Of a DNA stretch of 64,000 bases, positions 17,003 to 27,560 are shown in pieces. The stretch is from Micropruina sp. GTDB taxonomy: Bacteria > Actinomycetota > Actinomycetes > Propionibacteriales > Propionibacteriaceae. Position 1 is the first letter of the stretch. The number at the start of each line of letters is the position of its first letter. Location of the stretch: positions 186,001-250,000 of the forward strand of contig JADJTO010000003.1 in NCBI GenBank assembly GCA_016711105.1, read 5' to 3'. The notes below the pieces were generated by a model, which did not search any database, had not been told where the DNA came from, and saw nothing but the letters and a program-made list of their open reading frames with translations. Made by a program: the position numbers and the translations under genes.

Positions 17003-17367
17003 ATGGCACGCGTCAAGCGTTCTGTGAATGCGCACAAGAAGCGCCGCGAAGTTCTGGAACAGGCTTCCGGCTACCGGGGCCAGCGCTCACGGCTGTACCG
17101 CAAGGCCAAAGAGCAGCTGCTGCACAGCTACGTCTACAGCTACGCCCACCGCAAGGATCGCAAGGGCGATTTCCGCAAGCTGTGGATCCAGCGGATCAAC
17201 GCCGCCGCCGTGCGGAGGGCATGACCTACAACCGATTTATCAGCGGCCTGAAGGCCGCCGGGATCGAGGTCGACCGCAAGATCCTCGCGGAACTCGCGGT
17301 CAACGACGCGAAGGCATTCAACGCGCTCGTGGAGCTGGCTAAGGCCGGCGCCGGCGCCGCTGCCTGA
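17003..17367 (+). CDS. rplT: 50S ribosomal protein L20 (one frameshift)
   Basis: L20 binds 23S rRNA early in large-subunit assembly and in many bacteria represses its own operon. MARVKRSVNAHKKRREVLEQ starts the basic N-terminal tail. The frame breaks near 17206-17213 where GCCGCCGCC is followed by GTG instead of CGTG; adding one C restores AAARAEGMTYNRFISGLKAA to the normal end at 17367. An essential gene with a one-base loss in a C run is most likely a sequencing error. AGGAGT lies before the start. Confidence 0.93.
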
Positions 17368-17389
17368 CACCTGCGGCATTCAGGCCGAC

Positions 17390-17431
17390 GCGGTACCGTC
17401 CGGGCGAGCACTGCTCACCGGACGGTACCGC
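17390..17431 (+). terminator. Strong hairpin after rplT
   Basis: A perfect 14-bp stem (GCGGTACCGTCCGG with its complement at 17418-17431) and a 14-nt loop lie 22 bp after the rplT stop. No T run follows, as is common for actinobacterial terminators. Confidence 0.8.
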
Positions 17432-17492
17432 CCCGTCGACTCTTGCTTGGGGCACCCCGCTCAGGCAGCACGCAACGACGAAGGCACTAGGC

Positions 17493-18302
17493 ATGATCAC
17501 CGAACCACTTGAACTTCCCGAGCCCTCCCAGGCCACCCTGCGTGGGGCCCGGCAACTTTTGCGACGGCAACATCGCAAGGAAACCGGCCGCTTCCTGGCT
17601 GAAGGGCCGCAAGCCGTCCGCGAAGCCTTGAAGATCCCCGAGTCCGTCGAGAGCGTGTTCTTCCGGTGGAGCTCAGTGCGCGAGCACCTGGAACTCCTGG
17701 AAGCCGCTCAGGTGGCCGGGGTCCCTTACTACGCGGTGAGCGAGCAGAACCTGGCCACCATGTCAGACACCGTGCACCCGCAAGGGGTGACCGCGGTCGT
17801 GGCCAACATTGACGTGCCGCTGGAGGCCGTCCTGCACGACGCCAAGCTGATCGTGATCTGCGCCCAGGTCCGGGACCCGGGCAATGCCGGCACCGTGATC
17901 CGGTGCGCGGACGCCTTCGGTGCGGACGCCGTGATCCTCTCGTCCGATTCGGTCGAGGTGTACAACCCCAAGACCGTCCGCTCCAGCGTGGGCAGCATCT
18001 TTCACCTGCCCATCGTGACCGGAGTCGACCTGGTCACCGCCATCGATGCCTGCCGGGCCGCGGGTCTCCAGATCTTCGCCACCGACGGTGAGTCCGGGGT
18101 CGAACTGACTCAGTTGGGCGACGCCTTGGCCCGCCCCACCGCCTGGGTGATGGGCAACGAGTCGTGGGGACTGCCGGTGGAGCACGTGGCACTGGCCGAC
18201 CAGAGCGTGGCAGTGCCGATCTACGGTCAGGCCGAAAGCCTCAATCTGGCGACGGCCGCAGCTGTCGTCCTCTACGCCAGCGCCAGCGCGCAACGAAACT
18301 AA
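17493..18302 (+). CDS. TrmH/SpoU-family rRNA 2'-O-methyltransferase
   Basis: A 269-residue SPOUT methyltransferase that uses S-adenosylmethionine to methylate ribose in RNA. An N-terminal substrate-binding domain (RRQHRKETGRFLAEGPQAV) precedes the knotted domain with motif 1 VRDPGNAGTVIRCADAFGAD, motif 2 VMGNESWGLP and motif 3 VPIYGQAESLNLATAAAV. The location between rplT and pheS is the standard place of the actinobacterial rRNA methyltransferase related to TsnR and RlmB. The exact target nucleotide cannot be told. Confidence 0.9.
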   Translation: MITEPLELPEPSQATLRGARQLLRRQHRKETGRFLAEGPQAVREALKIPESVESVFFRWSSVREHLELLEAAQVAGVPYYAVSEQNLATMSDTVHPQGVTAVVANIDVPLEAVLHDAKLIVICAQVRDPGNAGTVIRCADAFGADAVILSSDSVEVYNPKTVRSSVGSIFHLPIVTGVDLVTAIDACRAAGLQIFATDGESGVELTQLGDALARPTAWVMGNESWGLPVEHVALADQSVAVPIYGQAESLNLATAAAVVLYASASAQRN

Positions 18303-18363
18303 CCAGGCTCCCACGTCGGCCCAGACGCCGGCGCAACGGATCCCGGGTCGAGGAGAACCAACG

Positions 18364-19477
18364 ATGTCAGCGCCCAACAGCAACTACGACCCCAAGCAGG
18401 TGAGCGCGCTCAGTGCGGAGTCGGTGGCGCGATGGTCGCCGATGCAGCAGCGGCCTTTGCGGCGGCCAGCTCCGTTGCCGCCCTCAAGGACGCCCGGCTG
18501 GCCCACCTGGGTGACCGGGCCCCGCTCGCCCTGGCCAACCGAGAGATCGGTGCGCTGCCCCCGGCCGCCCGCAAGGACGTCGGCCAGCGAGTCGGCCAGG
18601 CCCGAGCGCAGATGGCCGCCGTGTTCGCGGCCCGAGAAGCGGAAGTGACCCTGGCGGAACTGACCCGGGTGCTGACCGAAGAGCGGGTCGACGTCACGCT
18701 GCCGGTCGACCTGGCCCCGGAGGGTGCCGCCCATCCGATCACCGCGCTGATCGACCAGATGTGCGACGTCTTCGTGGCGATGGGCTGGGAAGTTGCCGAA
18801 GGCCCCGAACTCGAAGCCGAATGGCTCAGCTTCGACGCTCTCAACATAGGCCCCGATCACCCCTTCCCGCCGGGCTGACCGACACGCTGTTCATCGACCC
18901 GGTTGAGCAGCACCTGGTGTTGCGCACCCGCACCTCACCGGTGCAGGCCCGGTCGCTGCTCGAGCGTGACCTTCCGGTCTACGTGGTCTGCCCGGGCAAG
19001 GTGTACCGGGCGGACGAGTTCGACGCGACCCACCTGCCGGTCTTCCACCAGATCGAGGGGCTGTGCGTCGACAAGGGCATTTCGATGGCGCACCTGCGAG
19101 GCACCCTGGATCACTTCGCCAAGGCCATGTTCGGCTCTGAGATTCGGACGAGGATGCGTCCGCACTACTTCCCGTTCACCGAACCTTCGGCCGAGGTCGA
19201 CCTGGAGTGCTTCGTCTGCCACGGCGAATCGGTGGGTAACCCCGACCGGCCCTGCCGCACCTGCAAATCGGAGGGGTGGATCGAGTGGGGTGGCTGCGGG
19301 GTGGTCAACCCGCGCGTGCTCACCGCCTGCGGCATCGACCCCGAGATCTACTCGGGGTTCGCCTTCGGCATGGGGATCGACCGCACTCTCATGTCGCGGA
19401 ACAACGCCGGCGACCTACGGGACATGGTCGAGGGCGACATCCGGTTCAGCCGTTCGTTGAAGGGAATTGCCCGATGA
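18364..19477 (+). CDS. pheS: Phenylalanine-tRNA ligase alpha subunit (two frameshifts)
   Basis: The catalytic alpha subunit of the alpha2-beta2 enzyme that charges tRNA-Phe. The start follows GAGGAG and reads MSAPNSNYDPKQVSAL; the frame shifts near 18427-18434, continues through the helical N-terminal domain and DQMCDVFVAMGWEVAEGPE, shifts again near 18860-18880, and ends with the class II core, including VDLECFVCHGE and the motif 3 region FAFGMGIDRTLM. Joined, all parts fit a normal PheS of about 370 residues. Two losses in an essential gene suggest base-calling errors. The stop overlaps pheT by 4 bp. Confidence 0.93.
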
Positions 19478-21988
19478 AGGCGCCAATGTCGTGGTTGCGT
19501 GACTACGTTGACCTGCCCCCGACCATGGGCGGCCGAGAACTCGGTGAAGTGTTCATCCGGGCCGGTCTGGAAGTGGAGACGGTTGAGGCTGCAGGCGGGG
19601 GAGTCGGCCCGCTCGTCGTCGGACGGGTGCTCGACTATGTCGATGAGCCGCAGAAGAACGGCAAGGTGATTCGCTGGTGCCACCTCGACGTGGGCGCCGA
19701 GCTCAACGATCCGGCGATGCTCAGCGACGCGGGGCTACCCAGCCGGGGGGTGGTCTGCGGCGCGCACAACTTCGCCGCCGGTGACCTCGTGGTTGTCGGG
19801 CTTCCCGGGACGGTGCTGGCTGGCGGCTTCACCCTCAGTGCTCGCAAGACCTACGGGCACGTCTCAGACGGCATGATCTGCGCCGAGGACGAGTTGGGCA
19901 TCGGGGAGGATCACAGCGGCATCATCGTGCTGCCGAGGACCGCCGGGCTTGCTCCCGGTGATGACCCGTCCGACTACCTCAACCTGCACGACGACGTCCT
20001 TGACATCAACGTCTCGCCCGACATGTCCTACTGTCTGTCCATCCGCGGGCTCGCCCGGGAGGCGGCACAGGCACTGGACGTCCGGTTCACCGACATCGTC
20101 ACCTTGGCAACCCCGGGCTCACTGACCGACGGCTACCCGATCCGGCTCGACGATCCTGCCTGCCCGCTCTTCGTCGCCCTCACCGTGACCGGAATCGACC
20201 AGTCGCGGCCGACCCCGCCCTGGATGCAGCGTCGGCTGGCCCGGGCCGGGATGCGCTCCATCTCCCTGCCGGTGGACATCAGCAACTACGTGATGCTGGA
20301 GACGGGTCAGCCCAATCACACCTATGACGCGGACCTGCTCAGCGGCCCGATCGTGGTTCGCAAGGCCGCCGATGGCGAAACCTGCACCACGCTGGACGGG
20401 CAGGTGCGCACCCTGTCGACCGACGACCTGCCGCTGAAGTCACCGACGGCAACGGCGGCCGATCAGCATCGCCGGGTGATGGTGGCGCGTCCACCGAGAT
20501 CCGGGACACCACCACCAGCGTGCTGATCGAGGGTGCCTCGTTCGACGCGGCCACCATCTCCCGCTCGATGCGCCGCCACGGGCTGCCCTCGGAGGCGTCG
20601 AAACGCTTCGAACGTGGCGTCGATCCGAACGCGGCCTACTCCGCTGCACGGCTGGTCGCGCGCTACCTGGTGGAACTGGCCGGGGGCACCTTGTCGGAGG
20701 CCCAGACTGTGGCGGGAGCGCTGCCTGAGGTGCCCTCGCAGCGCATCGCGGTGGATCTGCCGAGCCGCATCCTCGGCATCGAGGTTCCCCTGGAACCCGT
20801 CGTCCGGATTCTTACTGCCAGCGGTGTCGCGGTCGAGGTTGACGACGCGGCCCCCACCCTTACCCTCACTCCGCCCAGTTGGCGGCCTGATCTGCGCGAC
20901 CCCTACGACTATGTCGAAGAGGTGGGGCGCAAGATCGGCTTCGATCAGATCCCCTCGGTGGTCCCGCAGGCGCCCCAGGGTCGCGGCCTGACCGCCGGTC
21001 AGCGGGCGCGTCGGGCGATCAACGCCGCGCTGGTCGGGGCCGGGTTCGTTGAGGTGTTGGTCTTTCCGTTCGCCTCGGTCGAGGACTTGGACCGCCTCGG
21101 GGTGGACGCGACCGATCCGCGGCGAGAGCTGGTCAGGGTGGCCAACCCGCTGGCAGACACCCAGCCGTACTTGCGCAGCACGATGCTGCCGGGCCTGTTC
21201 GCCGCCGTACAGCGCAACGTCTCCCGTGGCAATGACGACCTCGCCTTCTTCGAGACCGGACGAGTCTTCCGCGGTCTGCCCTCGACTCCCGCTCCGGTGC
21301 TCTCCGTGCTCGGCCGTCCCTCAGCGGACGAGTTGGCCGCACTCGATGCTGCTCTGCCGAGTCAACCGCGCCATCTGGCAGCCGTGCTCAGTGGCTCCTG
21401 GCGTCCGACGGACTGGCGTGGGGCGGGGGAGCCGGCTGGATGGCAGCACGCCGTGGCGCTCGCCGACCTGGTCGGTCGTGCGGTCGGCGTCGTCGTCGAG
21501 CGGCGGGCGACCGAGCAGGCGCCCTGGCATCCCGGACGCTGCGCCGAACTCGTGGTGGCCGGGCAGGTGATCGGTTATGCCGGTGAGGTGCATCCGACCG
21601 TGTGTAAGGCCTTCGGCATGCCCCACGGACGGCGGCGGTGGAACTTGATCTGGACGCTGTGCTGGCCCTGGCGGCCGGCCCGGGAACGATCGCGCCCGTT
21701 TCGGCCCACCCGGTCGCGAAGGAGGACGTGGCGCTGGTCGTCGACGAAGCGATGCCGGCCGGAGAGGTTCGGGCCGCCCTTGAAGCCGGTGCCGGAGCCC
21801 TGCTGGAGTCGATTCGGCTGTTCGACATCTATCGGGGATCCCAGATCGAGCCGGGCAAGAAGTCATTGGCCTTCGCCTTGCGCTTCCGGGCTCCGGACCG
21901 CACCTTGACCGACGCCGAAGCCGGTGCGGCCAAGGACGCAGCGATCGCACTGGCGGCCCAACGCTGCGCAGCGGTGCAGCGGGCCTGA
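19474..21988 (+). CDS. pheT: Phenylalanine-tRNA ligase beta subunit (several frameshifts)
   Basis: The large subunit that supports tRNA binding and editing. The order of domains is clear: N-terminal MKAPMSWLRDYVDL with an EMAP-like tRNA-binding domain (KVIRWCHLDVG...GMICAEDELG), B3/B4 editing domain with MQRRLARAGMRSISLPVDIS, B5 (SWRPDLRDPYDYVEEVGRKI), a class II-like core and the C-terminal anticodon fold (SAHPVAKEDVALVVDEAMPA). The frame breaks between about 20430 and 20475 (more than one indel) and again near 21625. Joined length is near 835 residues, normal for the family. Confidence 0.92.
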
Positions 21989-21990
21989 TT

Positions 21991-22025
21991 GCTCAGCCGG
22001 GTCAGGCTCCCGGGCCCGGCTGAGC
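21991..22025. terminator. Bidirectional hairpin between pheT and cobA
   Basis: A perfect 11-bp stem (GCTCAGCCGGG at 21991-22001 with its complement at 22015-22025) sits exactly between two convergent genes and overlaps the last codons of cobA. It can serve both transcripts. Confidence 0.7.
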
Positions 22026-22748
22026 GTCCGCAAGCGCAAGAGCCGCGACGGCCCCGATCACGGTGATCGCCGGAGGACGAACCTTCTCGGCCAGGGTGGC
22101 GATGGTGGCGGCAGTGCCGCGAATCACGCGCATCGAGGGGCTTCCCGCTGACGCGATCACGGCGGCCGGGGTGGCCGGATCCAGGCCGCGGTCGATCAGC
22201 CCGCGACAGATCTCGCCCAACGTCCGCACGCCCATCAGAATCACCAGGGTGGTTCCCGAGGCGGCCAAGGCTTCCCAGTTGGTGGTCGAGGCCGGATGGT
22301 CCGGGCCAACATGCCCGGAGACCACGGTGAAACCCTGGATGAGTCCACGATGGCTGACCGCGATGTCGGCCAGCGCGGGCCCGCCGATCGCCGACGTCAC
22401 GCCCGGGATCACCCGGACCTCGATTCCGGCCTCAGCGCACGCCAGCCACTCCTCGCCGCCTCGGCCGAAGACGAAACCGTCGCCACCCTTGAAGCGCACT
22501 ACCTCACGTCCTGCCAGAGCGTGCTCTACAAGCAACCGGTTGATCTCATCTTGAGGGGTGGCCCGGCCGCCGGGGATCTTGCCGACGTCGATCAACAGGG
22601 TGCCTGGGGCACATTCCTCCAGCAGGCTCAGCGGGGCCAGATGGTCGTAGAGCACCACTTCGGCGGCCATGAGCGCAGCCAGTCCGGACACGGTGATCAG
22701 GCCCGGGTCTCCGGGGCCGCCACCGACCAGGGTCACTCGTCCGTTCAT
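22002..22748 (-). CDS. cobA: Uroporphyrinogen-III C-methyltransferase
   Basis: This enzyme methylates uroporphyrinogen III at C2 and C7 to make precorrin-2, the branch to cobalamin and siroheme. The 248-residue protein has the family marks VTLVGGGPGDPGLITVSGL, VVLYDHL, VRFKGGDGFVFGRGGEE, VIPGVTSAIGGPALADIAVSHR and LVILMGV. It stands alone, not fused to HemD or the siroheme dehydrogenase domain. Its start overlaps the hemL end, making it the last gene of the tetrapyrrole operon on this strand. Confidence 0.95.
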   Translation of the reverse strand: MNGRVTLVGGGPGDPGLITVSGLAALMAAEVVLYDHLAPLSLLEECAPGTLLIDVGKIPGGRATPQDEINRLLVEHALAGREVVRFKGGDGFVFGRGGEEWLACAEAGIEVRVIPGVTSAIGGPALADIAVSHRGLIQGFTVVSGHVGPDHPASTTNWEALAASGTTLVILMGVRTLGEICRGLIDRGLDPATPAAVIASAGSPSMRVIRGTAATIATLAEKVRPPAITVIGAVAALALADAQPGPGA

Positions 22749-24058
22749 CGGGTCACCGCCGCCACGGACTCGGCGGCGCCCGGCAGGGCTGCGAGCACGC
22801 GGCTCACCGCTGCGTCGTCGTGGGCCGCGGAGAAGAACCAGGCCTCATAGCCCGAGGGCGGCAACGCGACCCCCGCGGCGAGCATGGCGTGGAAGAAGGC
22901 GGCGTAGCTCCGGGCGTCGAGCTGTTGAGCCTGCGCATAGTTCTGGAACGGCGCGGCGGCAGCAGCCTCACCGAAGAAGACCGTGAACAGGGAACCCGCC
23001 GGTTGCACCCGATGCGGCACCCCCGCGTGGCTGAGCGCGTCCGTGATCCCGGTTTGGATCGTGGCCGACACCTCGTCCACGTGTCGATAGACCTCGGTAT
23101 CGGCCAACCGAAGGGTGGCCCGCCCGGCGGCCGTGGCCAGCGGGTTCCCCGACAGGGTGCCTGCCTGGTAGACCGGGCCGAGCGGAGCCAGCAGATCCAT
23201 CACTGCTGCCTTTCCGGCGATCGCGGCCAGCGGCATGCCGCCGCCAACCACCTTGCCGAAGGTGAACAGGTCGGGTGCCGCCATCGTCGGCTCGGCACCG
23301 GATTGTTCCAGCCCCCACCAACCCGCCCGGTGCACCCGGAAACCGGTCAGCACCTCGTCGAAGATCAGCAGGGCCCCGTACTGAGCGGTCAACTCACGCA
23401 ACGTCCGGTTGAACCCGGGCAGCGGCGGCACCACTCCCATGTTCGCCGGTGCCGGTTCGGTGATCAGGGCGGCGATCTGGTCGGGAAAGCGGCGGAAAGT
23501 CGCCTCCAGCGCGGCGACGTCGTTGAACGGAATGACGATCGTCTGGGCCGCCGTCTCAGGCGTCACCCCGGCCGACCCCGGCAGTCCGGCCGTCGCCACG
23601 CCAGAACCTGCCTGGGAGAGCAGACCGTCGGAATGGCCGTGGTAGCACCCGGCGAACTTCACGATCAGGCTGCGGCCGGTGGCTCCGCGAGCCAGTCGCA
23701 ACGCGGTCATCGTCGCCTCAGTGCCGGTGGAGACGAAACGCACCTTGTCGGCGACCGGCACCCGCTCACGAATCATCTCCGCCAGTTCCACCTCACCCAA
23801 CGTGGGAGCGCCGAAGGACAGGCCCTTGGCTGCTGCCTGTTGTACGGCGGCCACCACCTCGGGATGGGCGTGGCCGAGCAGTGCGGGACCCCACGAGCCG
23901 ACGGCGTCGACGTACTCGCGCCCCTCGGTGTCGTAGAGCAGCGGGCCGGACGCGTGGTCGATGAAGACCGGGGTTCCGCCCACCGAACCGAAGGCCCGGA
24001 CGGGTGAGGAGACGCCGCCGGGAATGGAGCGGCAGGCGCGATCGAACAGGTCAGCCAT
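22745..24058 (-). CDS. hemL: Glutamate-1-semialdehyde 2,1-aminomutase
   Basis: HemL converts glutamate-1-semialdehyde to 5-aminolevulinate with pyridoxal phosphate, in the C5 route of tetrapyrrole synthesis. The 437-residue protein has the cofactor lysine near residue 269 in FTFGKVVGGGMPLAAIAGK, the LIFDEVLTGFR Asp motif and SIPGGVSSPVRAFGSVGG at the start. Its 5' end overlaps hemB by several bases, so the pair is translationally coupled. Confidence 0.96.
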   Translation of the reverse strand: MADLFDRACRSIPGGVSSPVRAFGSVGGTPVFIDHASGPLLYDTEGREYVDAVGSWGPALLGHAHPEVVAAVQQAAAKGLSFGAPTLGEVELAEMIRERVPVADKVRFVSTGTEATMTALRLARGATGRSLIVKFAGCYHGHSDGLLSQAGSGVATAGLPGSAGVTPETAAQTIVIPFNDVAALEATFRRFPDQIAALITEPAPANMGVVPPLPGFNRTLRELTAQYGALLIFDEVLTGFRVHRAGWWGLEQSGAEPTMAAPDLFTFGKVVGGGMPLAAIAGKAAVMDLLAPLGPVYQAGTLSGNPLATAAGRATLRLADTEVYRHVDEVSATIQTGITDALSHAGVPHRVQPAGSLFTVFFGEAAAAAPFQNYAQAQQLDARSYAAFFHAMLAAGVALPPSGYEAWFFSAAHDDAAVSRVLAALPGAAESVAAVTR

Positions 24059-25025
24059 GGTGGTCCTCGCTCAGTTCAAGGGCTGCGTAGGTCAGGACGA
24101 TGCTGGCCCCGGCCCGGACGATCGAGGTCACCGCCTCGGCCAGGGCTGCTCGTCGGTCGATCCAGCCGCGTTCGGCCGCTGCGCAGATCATCGCGTACTC
24201 GCCGGAGACCTGATAGGCGGCCACTGGCACCGCGGCGGCTGCCGCGACGTCGGCCAGCACGTCCAAGTAGTACCCGGCCGGTTTGACCATCAGGAAGTCG
24301 GCACCTTCGGCTTCGTCCAGGGCGGCCTCGCGGACCCCCTCGCGTCGGTTGGCCGGATCCTGCTGGTAGGTCTTGCGGTCCCCGCTGAGGGAGGATCCGA
24401 CCGCCTCGCGGAACGGCCCGTAGAAGGCGGACGCGTACTTCGCGGCGTAGGCAAGGATCGCGACCTGGGTGTAACCAGCCGCGTCGAGGGCCGTCCGAAT
24501 CGCCGCCACTTGGCCGTCCATCATTCCGGACGGGGAGACGACGTGAGCGCCGGCCCTTGCCTGCGCCACGGCCATGGTGGCGTAGAGGGCCATGCTGGCG
24601 TCGTTGTCGACCAGGCCGGAGGCATCCAGCACGCCGCAATGACCGTGGTCGGTGAACTCGTCCAAGCAGGTGTCGGCCATCACCACCAACTCGTCCCCGA
24701 CCGCGGCGCGGGCCGCGCTGAGGGCCCGATTGAGGATGCCGTCGGCCCGCAGACCGTGCGATCCGGTCGCATCCTTGTCTTCGGGTCGAGGCACGCCGAA
24801 CAGCATGATTCCGCCGAGCCCGGCCGCTTGGGCTCGGTGTGCTTCGTCGACCAAGGAGCCCAGCGTGTGTTGCACCACGCCGGGCAGTGAGGAGATGGGT
24901 CGGGGTTCGGCGAGCCCGTCGGCGACGAAGACCGGCAGCACCAGTTGGGACGGGTGCACCCGAGTCTGGGCGACCAGGCGGCGCATGGCCGCACTGCTGC
25001 GGAGTCGGCGGGGACGAATGATCAT
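24051..25025 (-). CDS. hemB: Porphobilinogen synthase
   Basis: HemB joins two 5-aminolevulinate molecules into porphobilinogen. The 324-residue protein has both active-site lysines (LAYAAKYASAFYGPF, near 196, and MVKPAGYY, near 248). The metal site reads CLDEFTDHGHCG at 120-131: two of the three zinc-ligand cysteines are kept and the middle one is Asp, a mixed type between the zinc and magnesium classes. The gene overlaps hemCD upstream (ATGA) and hemL downstream. Confidence 0.96.
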   Translation of the reverse strand: MIIRPRRLRSSAAMRRLVAQTRVHPSQLVLPVFVADGLAEPRPISSLPGVVQHTLGSLVDEAHRAQAAGLGGIMLFGVPRPEDKDATGSHGLRADGILNRALSAARAAVGDELVVMADTCLDEFTDHGHCGVLDASGLVDNDASMALYATMAVAQARAGAHVVSPSGMMDGQVAAIRTALDAAGYTQVAILAYAAKYASAFYGPFREAVGSSLSGDRKTYQQDPANRREGVREAALDEAEGADFLMVKPAGYYLDVLADVAAAAAVPVAAYQVSGEYAMICAAAERGWIDRRAALAEAVTSIVRAGASIVLTYAALELSEDHHG

Positions 25026-26622
25026 GCAGATCCTTCAACGAGGAGGTGGAGAGCCCTGGCCAGACCAGGGCCGTCGGGCGTGGTCGCCACCGCAAGGACG
25101 CGGAACCCCAGGTTGCGGGCCACGGTTGCGGTGGAATCGCCGAGGGCGACCACGGGCGTGTCACGCACCCCGAGCAGAGAGGCGGCAGCGCGCGCGGCTG
25201 ACCCCGCCGTCAGCACGATGGCATCGAAACGGCCCGACTCCCAGTCGGCGCGAACCTGATCCGGCACGGACGGGCGCGTGCGCACGCCTGAACCGGCGCT
25301 TCGATGACGTGCCAACCGCTGGCGCTCAGCGCGGCGGCCAGGGCGGGGGAGGGGTCAGCGGCACCCGGCACGAACACTCGTCCGTTCCCTTCGGGCCACA
25401 CCCTTGCCAGAGCAGCCCCGCCGGCGCCGACCTCGGGTTGGAGATCGACCGGCAGGCCCCGACGCACGACCTCTGCGGCGGTCCCGGGGCCGACAACGGC
25501 GACTCGGGTCGACGCGGGAACCTTCAGCCGCGCGCCCAGGACCTCCAGCGTGGTGGCAGACGTGATGGCCACCCACCCGAAGCCGCCGGCCTCAAGGTCG
25601 GCCAGCCCGGTGGCCGTCTCCGGCCCGTCCATAGCGGCGATCTCGGTCAGCGCCACCGTGGTGACCTCGGCTCCGGCCGTCCGCAACGCCGCGGCGAAGC
25701 GGTCGTCCCGGCGGTCCGGCAGTAGGACGTTGAGCCCTCGCAGCGTCGGCTCGGCCAGCAAGCGTTCCGCCACCCGGGCGCCCAACGCGGACGCCTGCTC
25801 CACGTTGGTCGCGGTAGCGGTCTCCCGGCGCTCCCGAACGGGTTGATCGGCGACTCGGACGAGGAGGGTGAGCTGGTCGCCGTCGATGCTTGCCCACGCC
25901 CCCACCGGCGCCGAGCAGCCAGCTTCCAGGGTGGCGAGCACGTGACGTTCAGCGCTCACGCACAGGCGTGTGGCCGGGTCGTCCAGAGGTTGGAGCGCCT
26001 CGATCAGCTGGGCGTCAGCTGCTCGGCACTCGATCGCCAAGGCACCCTGACCAGGGGCCGGCAGCAGGTCAGGAGGCCCGAAGGTCTGGGTGATGGCCTG
26101 GAGCAGGCCCAGCCGTTCGAGTCCGGCCTCGGCGAGCACCACCGCATCCAAGACGCCGTCCGACACCATCCGCAGTCGGGTGGACACGTTGCCCCGGATT
26201 GCGGTCAGTTGCAGATCGGGGCGCAACGCCGCCAGTTGGGCCCGTCGCCGGGGAGACCCGGTCCCCACCGTCGCGCCCAGAGGCAGCGTGGCCAGGGTGA
26301 GGCCATCTCGGGCGCACAAAGCGTCCCAGGCGCTGGCGCGCACCGGCACGGCGGCGAGGGTCAACCCGGGGTACGCCGCGGTCGGCAAGTCTTTGAGGGA
26401 GTGCACCGCGATGTCGCACTCCTCGGCCAACAGAGCGCGTCGGATCGCGGTCGCGAAGACCCCGGTGCCTCCCAAGGTCTCCAGCGGCGCGGTCGAGGTG
26501 TCTCCCAGGGTGGTGATCACCACGAGCTCGACCACATGTCCCAGCTGTCTCAGGGCGTCAGCCATGTGACCGGATTGGGCGAGCGCCAGGGCGGAGCCGC
26601 GGGTACCGAGTCGGATGTGCAC
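25022..26622 (-). CDS. hemCD: HemC-HemD fusion: porphobilinogen deaminase and uroporphyrinogen-III synthase (one frameshift)
   Basis: Residues 1 to about 290 are porphobilinogen deaminase: MHIRLGTRGSALALAQSG, VHSLKDLPT, GTGSPRRRAQL and the dipyrromethane cofactor cysteine in LEAGCSAPVGAWA (near 236). From about 297 the chain continues without a stop into a HemD-like domain (LRGLNVLLPDRRDDRFAAAL, AITSATTLEVLGARL). The frame breaks near 25275-25290 and resumes to GRFDAIVLTAGSAARAAAS and the end at 25022. Fusion would pass hydroxymethylbilane directly to the cyclising enzyme. HemD sequences diverge greatly, so that half is assigned by fold pattern and neighbours. Confidence 0.88.
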
Positions 26623-26709
26623 CCAACGATCTTGCCGCAGAGCGGCCCACGGCGCCTCTCGGTATCGTCAGACGGGTGGTCTGAGGTGGCCGATCCTGTT
26701 CACGGAACG

Positions 26710-26738
26710 TTCACAAGCTACTTATTGGTTCTTAATAC
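26710..26738 (+). promoter_or_regulatory. Promoter of the HAD phosphatase gene
   Basis: TTCACA at 26710-26715 and TAATAC at 26733-26738, 17 bp apart, in an unusually AT-rich stretch of this GC-rich window. It lies in the divergent gap between hemCD and the HAD gene; the start codon follows 21 nt later. Confidence 0.55.
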
Positions 26739-26759
26739 TAAAAATGAGACGATGGAGTC

Positions 26760-27538
26760 ATGAGAAAGATCCAAGACATCGAGTGCTGGCTGACCGACAT
26801 GGACGGCGTCCTCGTGCACGAAGAGCAGCCCCTCCCGGGCGCGGCAGACCTGATCGAACGCTGGGTCGCCACGTCGAAGCGCTTCCTGGTGCTCACCAAC
26901 AACTCGACCTTCACTCCGCGTGACCTGGCCGCCCGACTGGCCCGGTCGGGGCTGAACATTCCGGAAGAGAACATCTGGACCTCCGCCATGGCCACGGGCG
27001 CCTTCCTGGCTAACCAGCCCGGGAACAAGACCGCCTTTGTGATCGGCGAGGCCGGATTGATCACCGCGGTTCATGAAGCCGGGTTCATCATGACCGAGAC
27101 GGAGCCGGACTTCGTTGTGCTGGGGGAGACCCGGAACTACTCGTTCGAGGCGATTACTCGGGCGATCCGGTTCATCACCGCCGGCTCGCGCTTCATCGTG
27201 ACCAACCCCGATGCGACCGGCCCTCCAAGGACGGCTTGCTGCCGGCGACAGGAGCCGTGGCGGCCATGATCACCGCTGCGACGAACCGCAACCCCTACGT
27301 GATGGGCAAACCCAACCCGATGATGTTCCGCTCTGCGATGAATCGGATCGAAGCCCACTCCGAGACCACGGCGATGATCGGCGACCGGATGGACACCGAC
27401 ATCGTGGCCGGAATGGAGGCGGGCCTGCACACCGTGCTGGTGTTGACCGGCTTGACCACCGCCAAGGACGTGGAGCGCTTCCCGTTCCGCCCCGACCAGA
27501 TCCTCAACGGCGTTCACGAACTGCTCGATCAAATCTGA
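26760..27538 (+). CDS. HAD-IIA (NagD-like) phosphatase (one frameshift)
   Basis: A class IIA haloacid-dehalogenase hydrolase, about 258 residues. Motif I is WLTDMDGVLVHEE with the nucleophile Asp, motif II LVLTNNST, then the C2 cap, and motif III/IV GKPNPMMF with MIGDRMDTDIVAGMEAGL. A frame break lies at about 27221 (GGCCCTCC, one C short); adding a C gives DATGPSKDGLLPATGAVAAM. Relatives dephosphorylate small sugar or nucleotide phosphates. A second HAD-IIA gene is at 43795. The substrate is unknown. Confidence 0.85.
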
Positions 27539-27560
27539 GCGGTCGAAGCGCCTAGGCAGA

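Noticed and set aside
18432..18878. Separate small genes for the pieces of pheS and pheT
   Set aside because: The pieces join into normal full-length subunits; the breaks are one-base indels.
22820..24890. Plus-strand open frames of 300-395 residues opposite hemL and hemB
   Set aside because: They mirror the minus-strand genes in GC-rich DNA and show no protein family.
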